A DNA stretch of 64,000 nucleotides from Nocardioides seonyuensis (GTDB taxonomy: Bacteria > Actinomycetota > Actinomycetes > Propionibacteriales > Nocardioidaceae): assembly GCF_004683965.1 (NCBI RefSeq), contig NZ_CP038436.1, positions 3,720,001-3,784,000 of the forward strand, in the 5' to 3' direction. Below, piece after piece: positions 17,923 to 29,185 of the stretch. Position numbers and translations under genes: made by a program. The notes beneath the pieces were generated by a model. That model was not told where the DNA came from and ran no database searches. It saw only the letters and a program-made list of their open reading frames with translations. How positions within the stretch are numbered: the first letter of the stretch is position 1; every line of letters begins with the position of its first letter.

Positions 17923-19577
17923 CGTCGGCGTCGGTCGACCCGTCGACGACCCGGGCCTGGCCGAGGCTGGCCGAGCTCGCGGAGCGTCCGCGCCCGGACC
18001 TGCGCCGGCTGCTCGCCGACGATGGCCGGGTCGGACGGCTGACGCTGGAGGCTGCGGATCTCCACGTCGACCTGTCGAAGAACCTGGTCGACGACGACGT
18101 CCTCGGAGCCCTCCTCGACCTGGCCGCCGAGCTGGGCGTCCTCGAGCGGCGTGACGCGATGCTGACCGGTGAGCACATCAACGTCACTGAGGACCGCGCG
18201 GTCCTGCACACCGCCCTCCGCCTCCCCCGCGACGCAACCCTCGTCGTGGACGGCCAGGACGTCGTGGCCGACGTCCACGAGGAGCTCGACCGGGTGTGCA
18301 CCTTCGCCGAGCAGGTCGGCTCCGGGGCGTGGACCGGCGCCACCGGCCGGCGCATCGAGACCGTGGTCAACATCGGGATCGGCGGCTCCGACCTCGGGCC
18401 GGTGATGGCCTACGAGGCGCTCGCGCCCTACCGGCGGCCAGGGCTGACCTGCCGCTTCATCAGCAACATCGACCCGACCGACGCCGCCACGACGCTCGAC
18501 GGGCTCGATCCCGAGACGACCCTGTTCATCGTCGCGAGCAAGACGTTCAGCACGCAGGAGACCCTCACCAACGCCCGTCTCTGCCGGGCGTGGCTGCTGG
18601 ACGCGCTGGGTGAGCACCAGGATGCCGTGGCTCGACACTTCGTCGCGGTGTCGACCGCCCTGGACAAGGTCGCCGAGTTCGGGATCGACCCGGCGAACGC
18701 CTTCGGCTTCTGGGACTGGGTGGGCGGTCGCTACTCCGTGGACTCCGCCATCGGCACCTCCTTGGCCGTCGGGATCGGTCCCGAGCGGTTCCGTGAGCTC
18801 CTCGCAGGCTTCCACGCCGTCGACGAGCACTTCCGCACCGCACCGCCCGAGTCCAACGTCCCCCTGCTGATGGGCCTGCTGAACGTCTGGTACGTCAACT
18901 TCCTCGGCGCTGCCACGCACGCCGTGCTCCCCTACGCCCAGCTCCTGCACCGATTCCCCGCCTACCTCCAGCAGCTGACGATGGAGTCCAACGGCAAGGG
19001 CGTGCGGTGGGACGGAGCAGCGGTGACCACCGAGACCGGTGAGATCTTCTGGGGCGAGCCCGGGACCAACGGACAGCACGCGTTCTACCAGCTGATCCAC
19101 CAAGGGACCCGCCTGGTTCCGGCCGACTTCATCGCTTTCGCCAACCCGTCCTACCCGCTGACCGACGACGCCGGGGACGGGACCAGCGTCGACGTCCACG
19201 AGCTGCTCCTGACCAACTTCCTGGCTCAGACGCAGGCGCTCGCCCTCGGGAGGACCGCCGAGGAGGTCCGCGCCGAAGGCGTCGACGACGCGCTCGTCCC
19301 CGCGCGGACGTTCCCCGGCAACCGGCCCACGACCTCGATCATGGCGCCCTCGCTCACCCCGTCGGTCCTGGGCCAGCTGATCGCCCTCTACGAGCACATC
19401 ACCTTCGTCCAAGGTGCCGTGTGGGGCATCGACAGCTTCGACCAGTGGGGCGTCGAGCTCGGCAAGCAGCTCGCCCGGGGGCTCGCGCCAGCCGTCGCCG
19501 GCGACGAGACCGTCGCCGCCGAGCAGGACGCCTCCACCCGCTCCCTGATCGCCTACTACCGAAGGACGCGCCAGTGA
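17919..19577 (+). CDS. pgi: Glucose-6-phosphate isomerase
   Basis: A 552-residue SIS-fold isomerase interconverting glucose-6-P and fructose-6-[22 protein letters not shown], the catalytic-Glu segment [22 protein letters not shown] and [12 protein letters not shown] are the standard PGI signatures. It overlaps tal upstream (ATGA) and zwf downstream (GTGA). pgi sits elsewhere in M. tuberculosis, so its place here makes one transcript that can recycle fructose-6-P back into the oxidative branch. Confidence 0.95.
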   Translation: MTSASVDPSTTRAWPRLAELAERPRPDLRRLLADDGRVGRLTLEAADLHVDLSKNLVDDDVLGALLDLAAELGVLERRDAMLTGEHINVTEDRAVLHTALRLPRDATLVVDGQDVVADVHEELDRVCTFAEQVGSGAWTGATGRRIETVVNIGIGGSDLGPVMAYEALAPYRRPGLTCRFISNIDPTDAATTLDGLDPETTLFIVASKTFSTQETLTNARLCRAWLLDALGEHQDAVARHFVAVSTALDKVAEFGIDPANAFGFWDWVGGRYSVDSAIGTSLAVGIGPERFRELLAGFHAVDEHFRTAPPESNVPLLMGLLNVWYVNFLGAATHAVLPYAQLLHRFPAYLQQLTMESNGKGVRWDGAAVTTETGEIFWGEPGTNGQHAFYQLIHQGTRLVPADFIAFANPSYPLTDDAGDGTSVDVHELLLTNFLAQTQALALGRTAEEVRAEGVDDALVPARTFPGNRPTTSIMAPSLTPSVLGQLIALYEHITFVQGAVWGIDSFDQWGVELGKQLARGLAPAVAGDETVAAEQDASTRSLIAYYRRTRQ

Positions 19578-21100
19578 GCGACCACTCCAACCCGCTGCGC
19601 GACATCGAGGACCGCAGGCTCCCGAGGATCGCCGGACCCTGCGGGCTCGTGCTGTTCGGGGTGACGGGCGACCTCTCGCGCAAGAAGGTCATGCCCGCGA
19701 TCTACGACCTCGCCAACCGCGGCCTGCTGCCACCGGGCTTCAGCCTCGTCGGCTTCGCGCGCCGCGACTGGGCCGACCAGGACTTCGCCCAGATCGTCCG
19801 CGACGCCGTCCGCGAGCACGCCCGGACCCCCTTTCGCGAGGAGGTGTGGAACCAGCTGTCCGAGGGATTCCGCTTCGTGCCCGGCGAGTTCGACGACGAC
19901 GTGGCGTTCGAGCAGCTGCGTCGTACCGTCGAGGAGCTCGACGAGCTTCGCGGCACCGCGGGCAACATGGCCTTCTACCTCGCCATCCCGCCGGCCTTCT
20001 TCGGCGCGGTCGTGGGACAGCTCAAGGAGCACGGCCTCGCCGACCCCGAGGCCGACTCGTGGCGCCGCGTGGTCGTCGAGAAGCCGTTCGGGCACGACCT
20101 CGAGTCCGCGCGCGAGCTCAACGAGGTGCTCGAGTCGGTGTTCCCGGCCGACTCGGTGTTCCGGATCGACCACTACCTCGGCAAGGAGACGGTCCAGAAC
20201 ATCCTGGCGATGCGGTTCGCCAACAACATGTTCGAGCCGATCTGGAACTCCAACTACGTCGACCACGTCCAGATCACGATGGCCGAGGACATCGGCATCG
20301 GCGGTCGTGCGGGCTACTACGACGGCATCGGCGCGGCACGCGACGTCATCCAGAACCATCTCCTGCAGCTCATGGCACTCGTCGGCATGGAGGAGCCGAT
20401 CTCCTTCGAGGCCGAGGCGCTGCGCATGGAGAAGCAGAAGCTCCTGGCCAGCGTCGTGCTTCCCTCACGGCTCGACCTCACCACGGCCCGGGGCCAGTAC
20501 GCCGCCGGCTGGCAGGGCGGGGAGAAGGTCATCGGCTTCCTCGAGGAGGAGGGCATCCGCCGCACGTCGAAGACCGAGACCTATGCCGCGATCACCCTTC
20601 ACGTCGACACGCGGAGGTGGGCCGGCGTCCCGTTCTACCTCCGGGCCGGCAAGCGGCTGGGCCGGCGCGTCACCGAGGTCGCGGTCGTCTTCAAGCGTGC
20701 CCCGCACCTGCCGTTCCACGAGACGGCGACCGAGGAGCTCACCCAGAACGCCCTGGTGATCCGGGTGCAGCCAGACGAGGGCATGACCATCCGGTTCGGG
20801 TCCAAGGTGCCCGGCACGGCGATGGAGATCCGCGACGTCAGCATGGACTTCGCCTACGGCGGCTCTTTCACCGAGGCCAGCGCCGAAGCCTACGAGCGGC
20901 TCATCCTCGACGTGCTGCTCGGTGATCCACCGCTCTTCCCCCGTCACGAGGAGGTCGAGCTGTCGTGGAAGATCCTCGACCCGGTCCTCGAGCACTGGGC
21001 CCGCAAGGGCAAGCCCGAGGCCTACCCCGCCGGCACCTGGGGGCCCGAGTCCGCCGACAAGATGCTCGCCCGCGACGGACGCACCTGGAGGCGGCCATGA
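19574..21100 (+). CDS. zwf: Glucose-6-phosphate 1-dehydrogenase
   Basis: A 508-residue enzyme for the first oxidative step, normally producing NADPH. N-terminal [14 protein letters not shown] is the dinucleotide-binding turn; RIDHYLGKE (about residue 198) holds the catalytic His-Asp-Lys set, and VEKPFGHD is the conserved coenzyme-domain block. The GTG at 19574 overlaps pgi. The next gene, opcA, encodes its partner in actinobacteria and cyanobacteria. Confidence 0.95.
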   Translation: MSDHSNPLRDIEDRRLPRIAGPCGLVLFGVTGDLSRKKVMPAIYDLANRGLLPPGFSLVGFARRDWADQDFAQIVRDAVREHARTPFREEVWNQLSEGFRFVPGEFDDDVAFEQLRRTVEELDELRGTAGNMAFYLAIPPAFFGAVVGQLKEHGLADPEADSWRRVVVEKPFGHDLESARELNEVLESVFPADSVFRIDHYLGKETVQNILAMRFANNMFEPIWNSNYVDHVQITMAEDIGIGGRAGYYDGIGAARDVIQNHLLQLMALVGMEEPISFEAEALRMEKQKLLASVVLPSRLDLTTARGQYAAGWQGGEKVIGFLEEEGIRRTSKTETYAAITLHVDTRRWAGVPFYLRAGKRLGRRVTEVAVVFKRAPHLPFHETATEELTQNALVIRVQPDEGMTIRFGSKVPGTAMEIRDVSMDFAYGGSFTEASAEAYERLILDVLLGDPPLFPRHEEVELSWKILDPVLEHWARKGKPEAYPAGTWGPESADKMLARDGRTWRRP

Positions 21101-22029
21101 CGACCCGATGGAGCGGCATGATCGAGCTGGAGAACACCACGGCCTCCGCGATCGCGGCCGCCTTCGTCCAGGCGCGCGAGCGTGCCGGTAGCCCCGCGAT
21201 GGGCATGGTGATGACGCTCATCATCGTGGTGCCCGACGACGACGCCGACGCCGCCATGGCCGTCGCGCAGCAGGCCTCCCACGAGCACCCGGCACGTGTC
21301 CTGGGCGTGATCCTCGGGGACGGCCGGGGCACCGGCTCCGTCGACGCCCGGGTGGGCACCGGTGACGGCTGGGGCGGCGAGACGGCGCTGATCCGCCTGC
21401 GGGGACAGGTGGTCAAGTACGCCGAGTCGGTCGTCCTCCCGCTCCTGCTCCCGGACTCCCCCGTGGTCGTGTGGTGGCCCACGGATCCTCCCGAGCACCC
21501 CTCCGAGGACCCGCTCGGAGCGCTGGCCAAGCGCCGGATCACCGACGCCTCGGCGGTCAACCGAGGGAAGACCACCAAGATGATCGACCTCTGCTCGGCC
21601 TACTCGCCAGGCGACACCGACCTCAGCTGGACCCGGCTGACCGCCTGGCGCGCCCTGCTGGCCGCGGCGCTGGACCAGCACCCTCTGAAGGTCACCCGCG
21701 CCTCGGTGTCCGCCGAACGCGTCAGCCCGAGCGCCGAGCTCCTGGTCGCCTGGCTCAACGACCGGCTGCGCGTGCCGGTGGAGCGGCACACCTCCGAGGG
21801 TCCCGGGATCACCGAGGTCATGATGGAGACCCGCAAGGGCCCGATCACCATCTCGCGCAGCGACGGCAAGCTCGCCACGTTCTCCTCACCCGGGCGCCCC
21901 GACCGGCCAGTCGCGCTCAAGCGTCGCGGGCTCCCGGAGCTCCTCGCCGAGGAGCTGCGCCACCTCGACGAGGACGACATCTACGCCGCAGTCACCAAGC
22001 GCCTCCTGCACCTGGAGAAGAACCAATGA
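21097..22029 (+). CDS. opcA: OpcA, glucose-6-phosphate dehydrogenase assembly/allosteric protein
   Basis: A 310-residue OpcA protein, needed for assembly or redox-responsive activity of glucose-6-phosphate dehydrogenase. Recognisable blocks are VVVWWPTDPPEHPSEDPLG, RRITDASAV and DLSWTRLTAWRALLA. It is coupled by 4-base overlaps to zwf and to pgl, which fits a stoichiometric complex with Zwf. No redox-active Cys pair is evident; one Cys is present in MIDLCSAYSPGD. Confidence 0.93.
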   Translation: MTTRWSGMIELENTTASAIAAAFVQARERAGSPAMGMVMTLIIVVPDDDADAAMAVAQQASHEHPARVLGVILGDGRGTGSVDARVGTGDGWGGETALIRLRGQVVKYAESVVLPLLLPDSPVVVWWPTDPPEHPSEDPLGALAKRRITDASAVNRGKTTKMIDLCSAYSPGDTDLSWTRLTAWRALLAAALDQHPLKVTRASVSAERVSPSAELLVAWLNDRLRVPVERHTSEGPGITEVMMETRKGPITISRSDGKLATFSSPGRPDRPVALKRRGLPELLAEELRHLDEDDIYAAVTKRLLHLEKNQ

Positions 22030-22769
22030 ATCTAGACATCCGCCGTCACGGCGACACCGGCACCCTGGCCGGTGACCTGGCCTCGGCACTCCTCGCACGG
22101 CTGGAAGAGGCGCAGGCACGTGGCGAGGTCCCCCACGTCGGCCTCACCGGGGGCTCCATCTCCGAGGACGTGCACCGGGAGGTCGCGCGGCGTGCGACGG
22201 AGTCGGCGGTCGACTGGTCGCAGGTGGTCTTCTGGTGGGGCGACGAACGGTTCCTCCCGGCCGACTCCCCCGACCGCAACGCCCTGCAGGCCCGCCAGGC
22301 ACTCCTGGACCACCTTCCCGTCGATCCGGCGAACGTGCACGAGGTCCCCGCATCGGACGCTGTGGCCAGCGCCGAGGACGCGGCAGCGTCGTACTCCGAG
22401 ACGATGCGCAGCCAGGGTGCTGGGTTCTTCGAGGTGCTGATGCTCGGCATGGGTCCGGACGGCCACATCGCCTCGCTCTTCCCGGGCCACCCGGCCGTGG
22501 ATGCTGTCGACGAGATCGCCGTCGCCGTGCACGACTCCCCCAAGCCTCCGCCCGATCGGGTCTCGCTGACCTTCGAGGCGATGGATCGCGCGCGAGCTGT
22601 GTGGTTCATGGTCTCCGGTGAGGGCAAGGCCGACGCCGTCGCCGCGGCGTTGGAGGTCAGCGACCGGCTCCCGACCCCCGAGGAGATCCGTGCCGTGCCG
22701 GCCCGTGGGGTGCGCGGCCAGGTCGAGACCGTGTGGTGGCTGGACGAGGCTGCGGCCGCGCGCCTCTGA
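22026..22769 (+). CDS. pgl: 6-Phosphogluconolactonase
   Basis: A 247-residue NagB-fold hydrolase (DevB type) that opens 6-phosphogluconolactone made by Zwf. Family blocks: GLTGGSISEDVH near the N-terminus, WGDERFLPADSPDRN, and GMGPDGHIASLFPGH with the catalytic His. Start overlaps opcA (ATGA). It closes the operon; a weak 5-bp hairpin (CACGG/CCGTG, 22785-22800) follows 16 bases after the stop. Confidence 0.94.
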   Translation: MNLDIRRHGDTGTLAGDLASALLARLEEAQARGEVPHVGLTGGSISEDVHREVARRATESAVDWSQVVFWWGDERFLPADSPDRNALQARQALLDHLPVDPANVHEVPASDAVASAEDAAASYSETMRSQGAGFFEVLMLGMGPDGHIASLFPGHPAVDAVDEIAVAVHDSPKPPPDRVSLTFEAMDRARAVWFMVSGEGKADAVAAALEVSDRLPTPEEIRAVPARGVRGQVETVWWLDEAAAARL

Positions 22770-22896
22770 CGTCCCGGGGGCACTCACGGAAGCGACCGTG
22801 GCCGCACCTCTCAGGTCCGCGCCGGAGATGCCGAACCATCTGGTAGCCCTCCCCGGATGGCCGGCTGACCCTGCCCCATGAGAAAGCGCGGACACC

Positions 22897-24399
22897 ATGA
22901 CCGAACAGCGCGACTTCCGTCGCCTCGCCCTGGCCGTCACGGCTGCCGTGATGTCGCTGGGCGTCGTGGTGGCGACCGCCCCCACCACGACCGCCTCCGC
23001 GACAGCCGAGACCTCCCAGTCACAGCCGCGGCGGGCCAAGGCCCCCGACGCGCAGGCCGCCAAGGCACGCCAGGAAGCAAAGCAGGCCGCCAAGGCGGCT
23101 ACGAAGGCAGAGAAGGCGGCCGACGCCGCGACCAAGGCTGTGGAGAAGGCGCTCGAGAAGGCCCAGAAGATGCGCGACCGGGCCGTGAAGAGTGGGACCC
23201 CCGAGGCTCGGAAGAAGAACTTCGCCGCCTGGGCCGCGTTCAAGAGCGCCAAGAAGGCGGAGAAGAAGGCGACGAAGAAGGCGGAGAAGGCCACCCGCAT
23301 CGCGGAGAAGAAGCAGACGGTCGCCGAGAAGAAGACCGCCCAGGCCGTGGACGTGAAGTCCGTGAGCATCGAGGCGCTGCCCGCGATCCACCAGCCCGGA
23401 GGGACGCCCCTCTCCGCTGACGCTGCCTCCAACGTGGTGACCGCCGCGGTCTCCCCGAGGATTCCCTACATCCCCGTGGTCGTGGAGGCTCGCGTGGGCG
23501 CCACCTGGAAGTCGGTCGCGAAGGCGCAGACCGATGCCAGCGGCCAGGTCGTGGTCCCCGTCCCGCAGCACGCTGCCTACCGCGCCGTCGCCAAGGAGAA
23601 GGCGTCCGCTGCCGACACCGTGGCGTACGGCCTGGACTTCTCCGACGAGTTCACCCGTGGCGAGCTCGGCCCCGGCTGGTACCACCGGATGCAGGAGCAC
23701 AGCCCCGAGTCCAACCGCGCCTGCTCCAAGGGCGACCCGCGGGCCGTGCAGGTGACGGGCGCGACGCTGCACCTGTCGGTGCTCCGCGACCCTGACCGGA
23801 CCGACCTGTGCCCGGCCCTGCGCAAGGGTGTCCACGAGGGCCCGTTCTCCTACCGGCTCAACGGACACGTCTCGACCGAGAAGTCCTACTCCTTCACCTA
23901 CGGCGTCGTGGCGGCTCGGATGAAGTTCCAGCAGGCCTCCGAGGGTCAGCACTCATCCTTCTGGCTGCTGCCCGCCTCGTCCTCCGGCGGGGGCGTCGGA
24001 CCCGAGCACCAGGGCGCCGAGATCGACGTGGTGGAGTACTTCGGCACGAAGAAGAACTCCTCCGGCCTGGCGCAGTTCACCTACCACAACGACCCGAGCG
24101 GCAACCGCGTCAAGACCGGCGACGTGCTCGAGGACGTCGATCGGTTCCTCGCGGACAAGAGCGACACGTGGTTCGACCGCTACCACGTCTTCTCCGTGCA
24201 GTGGACTCCGAACGAGTACATCTTCCGCATCGACGGCAAGGAGTCGTGGCGCTCCAGCGTCGGCGTCAGCCAGCAGCGTCAATTCATCATCTTGTCGCTG
24301 CTCTCCAGTGACTACGCCATCGCGAACGCCGGGGTCGAAGGAGAGGCAGCACTCGGCACCCAGCACACCGACGTCGACTGGGTCCGCGTCTGGAGGTGA
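22897..24399 (+). CDS. Secreted GH16-type glycoside hydrolase with Lys/Ala-rich coiled coil
   Basis: A 500-residue exported protein. Residues 1-38 are a signal peptide (LALAVTAAVMSLGVVVA). Residues of about 45-150 are almost entirely Lys, Ala and Glu in heptad-like order (for example AKQAAKAATKAEKAADAATK), predicting a long basic coiled coil. A beta-rich linker follows, then a GH16 domain from about residue 245 with EIDVVEYFG, whose Glu375, Asp377 and Glu380 match the E-x-D-x-x-E catalytic motif. It should cleave beta-1,3/1,4-glucans or related polysaccharides. The basic coiled coil may tether it to teichoic or other acidic wall polymers; that is inference. It ends 3 bases from convergent rbpA. 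Confidence 0.82.
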   Translation: MTEQRDFRRLALAVTAAVMSLGVVVATAPTTTASATAETSQSQPRRAKAPDAQAAKARQEAKQAAKAATKAEKAADAATKAVEKALEKAQKMRDRAVKSGTPEARKKNFAAWAAFKSAKKAEKKATKKAEKATRIAEKKQTVAEKKTAQAVDVKSVSIEALPAIHQPGGTPLSADAASNVVTAAVSPRIPYIPVVVEARVGATWKSVAKAQTDASGQVVVPVPQHAAYRAVAKEKASAADTVAYGLDFSDEFTRGELGPGWYHRMQEHSPESNRACSKGDPRAVQVTGATLHLSVLRDPDRTDLCPALRKGVHEGPFSYRLNGHVSTEKSYSFTYGVVAARMKFQQASEGQHSSFWLLPASSSGGGVGPEHQGAEIDVVEYFGTKKNSSGLAQFTYHNDPSGNRVKTGDVLEDVDRFLADKSDTWFDRYHVFSVQWTPNEYIFRIDGKESWRSSVGVSQQRQFIILSLLSSDYAIANAGVEGEAALGTQHTDVDWVRVWR

Positions 24400-24402
24400 A
24401 CC

Positions 24403-24762
24403 TCAGAAGATGATGTCGCCGGACTTGCGCCGCGAGCGCAGCAGCGCGACCGCCTCTTCGAGGATCTCCTTGGCCTCGGCATCGGAGCGGCGCTCCTTCA
24501 CGTAGGCCAGGTGGGTCTTGTAGGGCTCGATCTTGGGCGCCGGAGGGGGGTTGTCCGAGTCGACCGATGCGGGAAGCCCGCACTTGGGGCAGTCCCACGA
24601 CTCCGGGACGACCGCCTCGATCGAGAAGGTGACCACCGACCGGTGCTCGTGCGAGCAGAAGTAGGTCACTGCCTGCCGTGGCGCGGCCTCGCCGCGCTCG
24701 GCCTCTCCCATCGGTCCTGCGCCGACCCGACTTCCTCGGATCGCGTTTCCACTACCAGCCAT
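24403..24762 (-). CDS. rbpA: RbpA, RNA polymerase-binding protein
   Basis: A 119-residue actinobacterial transcription factor that binds RNA polymerase and group 1/2 sigma factors and stabilises the open complex. The core domain has YFCSHEHRS and SWDCPKCGLPA, followed by the basic linker and the sigma-interacting helices (HLAYVKERRSDAEAKEILEEA). The ATG at 24762 has a GGGAGGGG ribosome site. It follows secG after 54 bases, as in Streptomyces, and is probably co-transcribed or driven from its own nearby promoter. Confidence 0.94.
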   Translation of the reverse strand: MAGSGNAIRGSRVGAGPMGEAERGEAAPRQAVTYFCSHEHRSVVTFSIEAVVPESWDCPKCGLPASVDSDNPPPAPKIEPYKTHLAYVKERRSDAEAKEILEEAVALLRSRRKSGDIIF

Positions 24763-24816
24763 GAACGTCCCCTCCCTGTGGAGATTTCAGGTGCCGAAGA
24801 AGCTGAGGCGGACCAG

Positions 24817-25053
24817 CTACCCCTGGTAAGCCATCAGCAGGCCAAGGGCGATGATGCACGCCGCCCAGATGATGCCCACACCGACCGTGAACCGATCGAG
24901 GTTGCGCTCCGCCACCGACGATCCGCCCAAGCTGCTTGACACCCCACCCCCGAACATGTCGGAGAGGCCGCCTCCACGGCCCTTGTGGAGGAGGACGAGC
25001 AGGATCATGAGCGAGCTCGTGATCACGAGCAGGATGGTGAAGAGCAGAATCAC
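24817..25053 (-). CDS. secG: SecG, preprotein translocase subunit
   Basis: A 78-residue protein with two membrane helices (residues 2-22, ILLFTILLVITSSLMILLVLL, and 56-75) joined by a Gly/Ser-rich loop containing GRGGGLSDMFGGG, the standard SecG layout. It assists SecYEG-driven export. It lies 43 bases after tpiA in the gap-pgk-tpiA-secG order conserved across actinobacteria. Confidence 0.93.
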   Translation of the reverse strand: MILLFTILLVITSSLMILLVLLHKGRGGGLSDMFGGGVSSSLGGSSVAERNLDRFTVGVGIIWAACIIALGLLMAYQG

Positions 25054-25096
25054 GTGCTGCAGCCTACGTCACGACCGGTCCTGGAGTCGCGGCGCC

Positions 25097-25915
25097 TCAC
25101 AGCCCGGAACCCGAGAGGTTCGGCATGGAGTAGAAACGGCAGATCCCACCGAACTCCTCGGCGTCCAGGCTCGCCCCGCCCACCAGCGCGCCATCGACGT
25201 CCGCGCGCTCCATGAGGGCGCCGACGTTGGCGGCCTTCACCGAGCCGCCGTAGAGGACTCGCACCGCGTCGGCCGCGCTGTCGCCATGGACCTCGCGGAC
25301 CCGTTCGCGGATGGCCGCGCAGACCTCCTGGGCGTCGTCGGGCGTGGCGACCTCACCGGTGCCGATGGCCCAGACGGGCTCGTAGGCCACGACGAGGCCG
25401 GCCACCTGCTCGGCGGAGAAGCCGTCGAGGGACCCGTCGACCTGGGAGAGCGTGAACGCGACGTGCTCGCCGGCCTGCCGGACGTCGAGACCCTCCCCGA
25501 CGCACACGATCGGCGTCATGCCTGCCGCCAGCGCCTTGTGGGCCTTCGCGTTGACCAGCTCGTCGCTCTCCTGGTGGTACATCCGTCGCTCGGAGTGGCC
25601 CACGACCACGTAGGAGCAGCCCAGCTTGGCGAGCATGGAGGCGGAGACCTCGCCCGTGTAGGCGCCGTTGTCGTGGGCCGACACGTCCTGTGCTCCGTAG
25701 CGGAGGGACAGGCGGTCACCGTCCACCATGGTCTGCACCGAGCGGAGGTCGGTGAAGGGCGGGATCACCACGACCTCGGCCAGGCCGTGGTCGTGCTTCT
25801 TGTCCGACAGCGTCCAGGCCAGCTTCTGGACCAGCACCACGGCTTCTTGGTGGTTGAGGTTCATCTTCCAGTTGCCCGCCATCAACGGCGTGCGACCCTG
25901 CGGTGCCTTGGCCAT
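25097..25915 (-). CDS. tpiA: Triosephosphate isomerase
   Basis: A 272-residue TIM barrel interconverting dihydroxyacetone-P and glyceraldehyde-3-P. Catalytic residues are visible: Lys in GNWKMN, His in VGHSERR and Glu in [11 protein letters not shown]; the phosphate loop is [10 protein letters not shown]. The ATG at 25913-25915 begins one base after the pgk stop, so it is the third cistron of the glycolytic operon. Confidence 0.95.
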   Translation of the reverse strand: MAKAPQGRTPLMAGNWKMNLNHQEAVVLVQKLAWTLSDKKHDHGLAEVVVIPPFTDLRSVQTMVDGDRLSLRYGAQDVSAHDNGAYTGEVSASMLAKLGCSYVVVGHSERRMYHQESDELVNAKAHKALAAGMTPIVCVGEGLDVRQAGEHVAFTLSQVDGSLDGFSAEQVAGLVVAYEPVWAIGTGEVATPDDAQEVCAAIRERVREVHGDSAADAVRVLYGGSVKAANVGALMERADVDGALVGGASLDAEEFGGICRFYSMPNLSGSGL

Positions 25916-25916
25916 G

Positions 25917-27119
25917 TCAGCCCCTCTCGAGAACGGCGATGCCCGGGAGCTCCTTGCCCTCCAGGAACTCCAGCGAGGCGCCACCCCCGGTGGAGATGTG
26001 CCCGAAGGCGGACTCGTCGAAGCCGAGCTGACGCACCGCAGCGGCGGAGTCACCGCCACCGACGACGGAGAGCCCTTCGACGCGCGTGAGCGCCTCTGCC
26101 ACCGTCTTGGTGCCGCCGGCGAAGGCGTCGACCTCGAACACGCCCATGGGGCCGTTCCAGAAGACGGTCCTTGCGTCCGACAGCTCGTCGGCGAACCTCT
26201 GGCCAGACTCTGGCCCGATGTCGAGGCCCAGGCTGTCAGCGGGGATCTCGGAGGAGGGTACGACGACGGGCTGCGGCTCGCGGTCGCCCCCGGGGAACGC
26301 CGTGTCCACGACGATGTCGGTCGGCAGCACGATCTCGACCTCGCGGTCGGCTGCCTCCTGGAGGTAGCGGCGGCAGGTGTCGAGCTGGTCCTCCTCGAGC
26401 AGGCTCGTGCCGACCTCGTGGCCCTGGGCCTTGAGGAAGGTGAACACCATGCCTCCACCGATGAGGATCTTGTCCGCCTTGTCGATGAGGTTGTCGATCA
26501 CGCCCAGCTTGTCGGAGACCTTCGAACCGCCAAGCACGACGACGTAGGGCCGCTCGGGGTCGACCGTGAGCCGTCGCAGCACGTCGATCTCGGTCGCCAC
26601 CAGGCCGCCCATCGCCGACGGCAGGCGCAGGGCAACGTCGTAGACGCTGGCCTGCTTGCGGTGCACCACACCGAAGCCGTCGGACACGAAGGCGTCGGCG
26701 AGCTGCGCGAGCTGGTCGGCGAACGCGCCGCGCACGTCGTCGTCCTTGCTCGTCTCGCCCGCGTTGAAGCGGACGTTCTCCAGGACGGCGACGTCACCGT
26801 CGCCCAGCCCGGAGACGACCTCCGTGGCGCTCGCGCCGACGGTGTCGTGAGCGAAGGCGACCTCTCGGCCCAGCAGCTCGCCGAGCCGGCCGGCGACCGG
26901 GGCGAGGCTGTAGGCGGGGTCGGGCTCACCCTTGGGGCGCCCCAGATGGGCGACCACGACCACCCGGGCGCCTGCCTCGGACAGCTGCCGGATCGTGGGC
27001 ACGCTCGCCCGGATCCGGCCGTCGTCGGTGATGGTGGACCCGTCGAGCGGGACGTTGAGGTCCGAACGGACCAGCACCCGCTTGCCGGTCAGGTCACCCA
27101 GGGACTTGATGCCGCTCAC
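25917..27119 (-). CDS. pgk: Phosphoglycerate kinase
   Basis: A 400-residue two-domain kinase making ATP from 1,3-bisphosphoglycerate. [34 protein letters not shown] and [10 protein letters not shown] are the expected substrate and nucleotide-binding blocks. The GTG at 27117-27119 starts 5 bases after gap ends; the longer frame to 27665 is antisense-like. Ends one base before tpiA. Confidence 0.95.
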   Translation of the reverse strand: MSGIKSLGDLTGKRVLVRSDLNVPLDGSTITDDGRIRASVPTIRQLSEAGARVVVVAHLGRPKGEPDPAYSLAPVAGRLGELLGREVAFAHDTVGASATEVVSGLGDGDVAVLENVRFNAGETSKDDDVRGAFADQLAQLADAFVSDGFGVVHRKQASVYDVALRLPSAMGGLVATEIDVLRRLTVDPERPYVVVLGGSKVSDKLGVIDNLIDKADKILIGGGMVFTFLKAQGHEVGTSLLEEDQLDTCRRYLQEAADREVEIVLPTDIVVDTAFPGGDREPQPVVVPSSEIPADSLGLDIGPESGQRFADELSDARTVFWNGPMGVFEVDAFAGGTKTVAEALTRVEGLSVVGGGDSAAAVRQLGFDESAFGHISTGGGASLEFLEGKELPGIAVLERG

Positions 27120-27124
27120 CCGAG

Positions 27125-28126
<1,002 letters not shown>

Positions 28127-28159
28127 TCACTCCTGAGGTGGTTGGGTGCCTTCGCCCCG

Positions 28160-28165
28160 ACCATA
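28160..28165 (-). promoter_or_regulatory. Possible -10 (TATGGT) of the gap operon
   Basis: TATGGT on the minus strand in the whiA-gap spacer would start transcription near 28153 and give a leader of about 33 bases with an AGGAG site. Confidence 0.4.
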
Positions 28166-28176
28166 TCGCGACCCGC

Positions 28177-29163
28177 TCAGCCTTCCTCGGCCAGCATCTC
28201 AGGCGTGAGCGAGGCCTCGGTGTCGGCGATGCCGAGATCCTCGGCGCGCTTGTCCGCCATGGCCAGCAGTCGCCGGATGCGGCCGGCGATGGCGTCCTTG
28301 GTGAGGACGGGCTCGTGGAGCTGGCCAAGCTCCTCGAGGGAGGCCTGCTTGTGCTCGAGCCGGAGGTGTCCGGCCTGCCTGAGGTGGTCGGGGACGTCCT
28401 CCCCGAGGATCTCGAGGGCGCGCTCCACCCTGGCGCCGGCAGCGACCGCTGCCCGCGCCGAGCGGCGCAGGTTGGCGTCGTCGAAGTTGGCCAGGCGGTT
28501 GGCCGTGGCACGGACCTCCCGGCGCATCCGGCGCTCCTCCCAGGCCATGAGCGACTCGTGGGCGCCCAGCCTGGTCAGCAACGCTCCGATGGCGTCACCG
28601 TCGCGGATGACCACTCGGTCGACCCCTCGGACCTCACGCGCCTTGGCCGAGATGCCCAGTCGTCGGGCGACACCGACGATCGCCAGCGCCGCCTCGGGAC
28701 CTGGGCAGGTGATCTCGAGCGCCGAGGAGCGACCAGGCTCGGTCAACGACCCGTGGGCCAGGAAGGCTCCGCGCCAGGCCGCGACGGCGTCGCAACCGCC
28801 GCCGGAGACGACGGCGGGCGGCAGTCCGCGCACCGGACGGCCGCGCTGGTCGAGCAGCCCGGTCTGGCGGGCGAGCGCCTCTCCGTCCTTGACGACGCGG
28901 ACGAGGTAGCGGCTGCCCTTGCGGATGCCGCTGCCCTGCACCATCACGACGTCGGACTGGTGGCCGTAGACCTCCGCGATGTCCTTGCGCAGCCGCCGGG
29001 CGGACGCGCCGGTGTCGAGCTCGGCCTCCACCACGATCTTGCCGCTCACGATGTGCAGCCCACCCGCGAAGCGCAACATCGAGGCCACCTCGGCCTTGCG
29101 GCAGCACGTCTTCGTGATCTGGGTGGCGGCGAGCTCCGCCTTCACCTGCCCGGTCATCGCCAT
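28177..29163 (-). CDS. whiA: WhiA, sporulation/division transcription factor
   Basis: A 328-residue WhiA. The N-terminal LAGLIDADG-like domain contains [19 protein letters not shown]; the C-terminal helix-turn-helix region contains [13 protein letters not shown] and [20 protein letters not shown] sequence. In Streptomyces WhiA acts with WhiB in developmental cell division; in non-sporulating relatives it affects division and chromosome segregation. Of three closely spaced ATGs (29172, 29163, 29157) I chose 29163, 9 bases after a GGGAGG site. Last gene of uvrC-rapZ-yvcK-whiA. Confidence 0.95.
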   Translation of the reverse strand: MAMTGQVKAELAATQITKTCCRKAEVASMLRFAGGLHIVSGKIVVEAELDTGASARRLRKDIAEVYGHQSDVVMVQGSGIRKGSRYLVRVVKDGEALARQTGLLDQRGRPVRGLPPAVVSGGGCDAVAAWRGAFLAHGSLTEPGRSSALEITCPGPEAALAIVGVARRLGISAKAREVRGVDRVVIRDGDAIGALLTRLGAHESLMAWEERRMRREVRATANRLANFDDANLRRSARAAVAAGARVERALEILGEDVPDHLRQAGHLRLEHKQASLEELGQLHEPVLTKDAIAGRIRRLLAMADKRAEDLGIADTEASLTPEMLAEEG

Positions 29164-29185
29164 GAGCGGCATCCTCCCACGAGAG

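Noticed and set aside
23030..23345. Low-complexity AAG/GCC-rich repeat DNA
   Set aside because: It is the in-frame Lys/Ala coiled coil of the GH16 protein.
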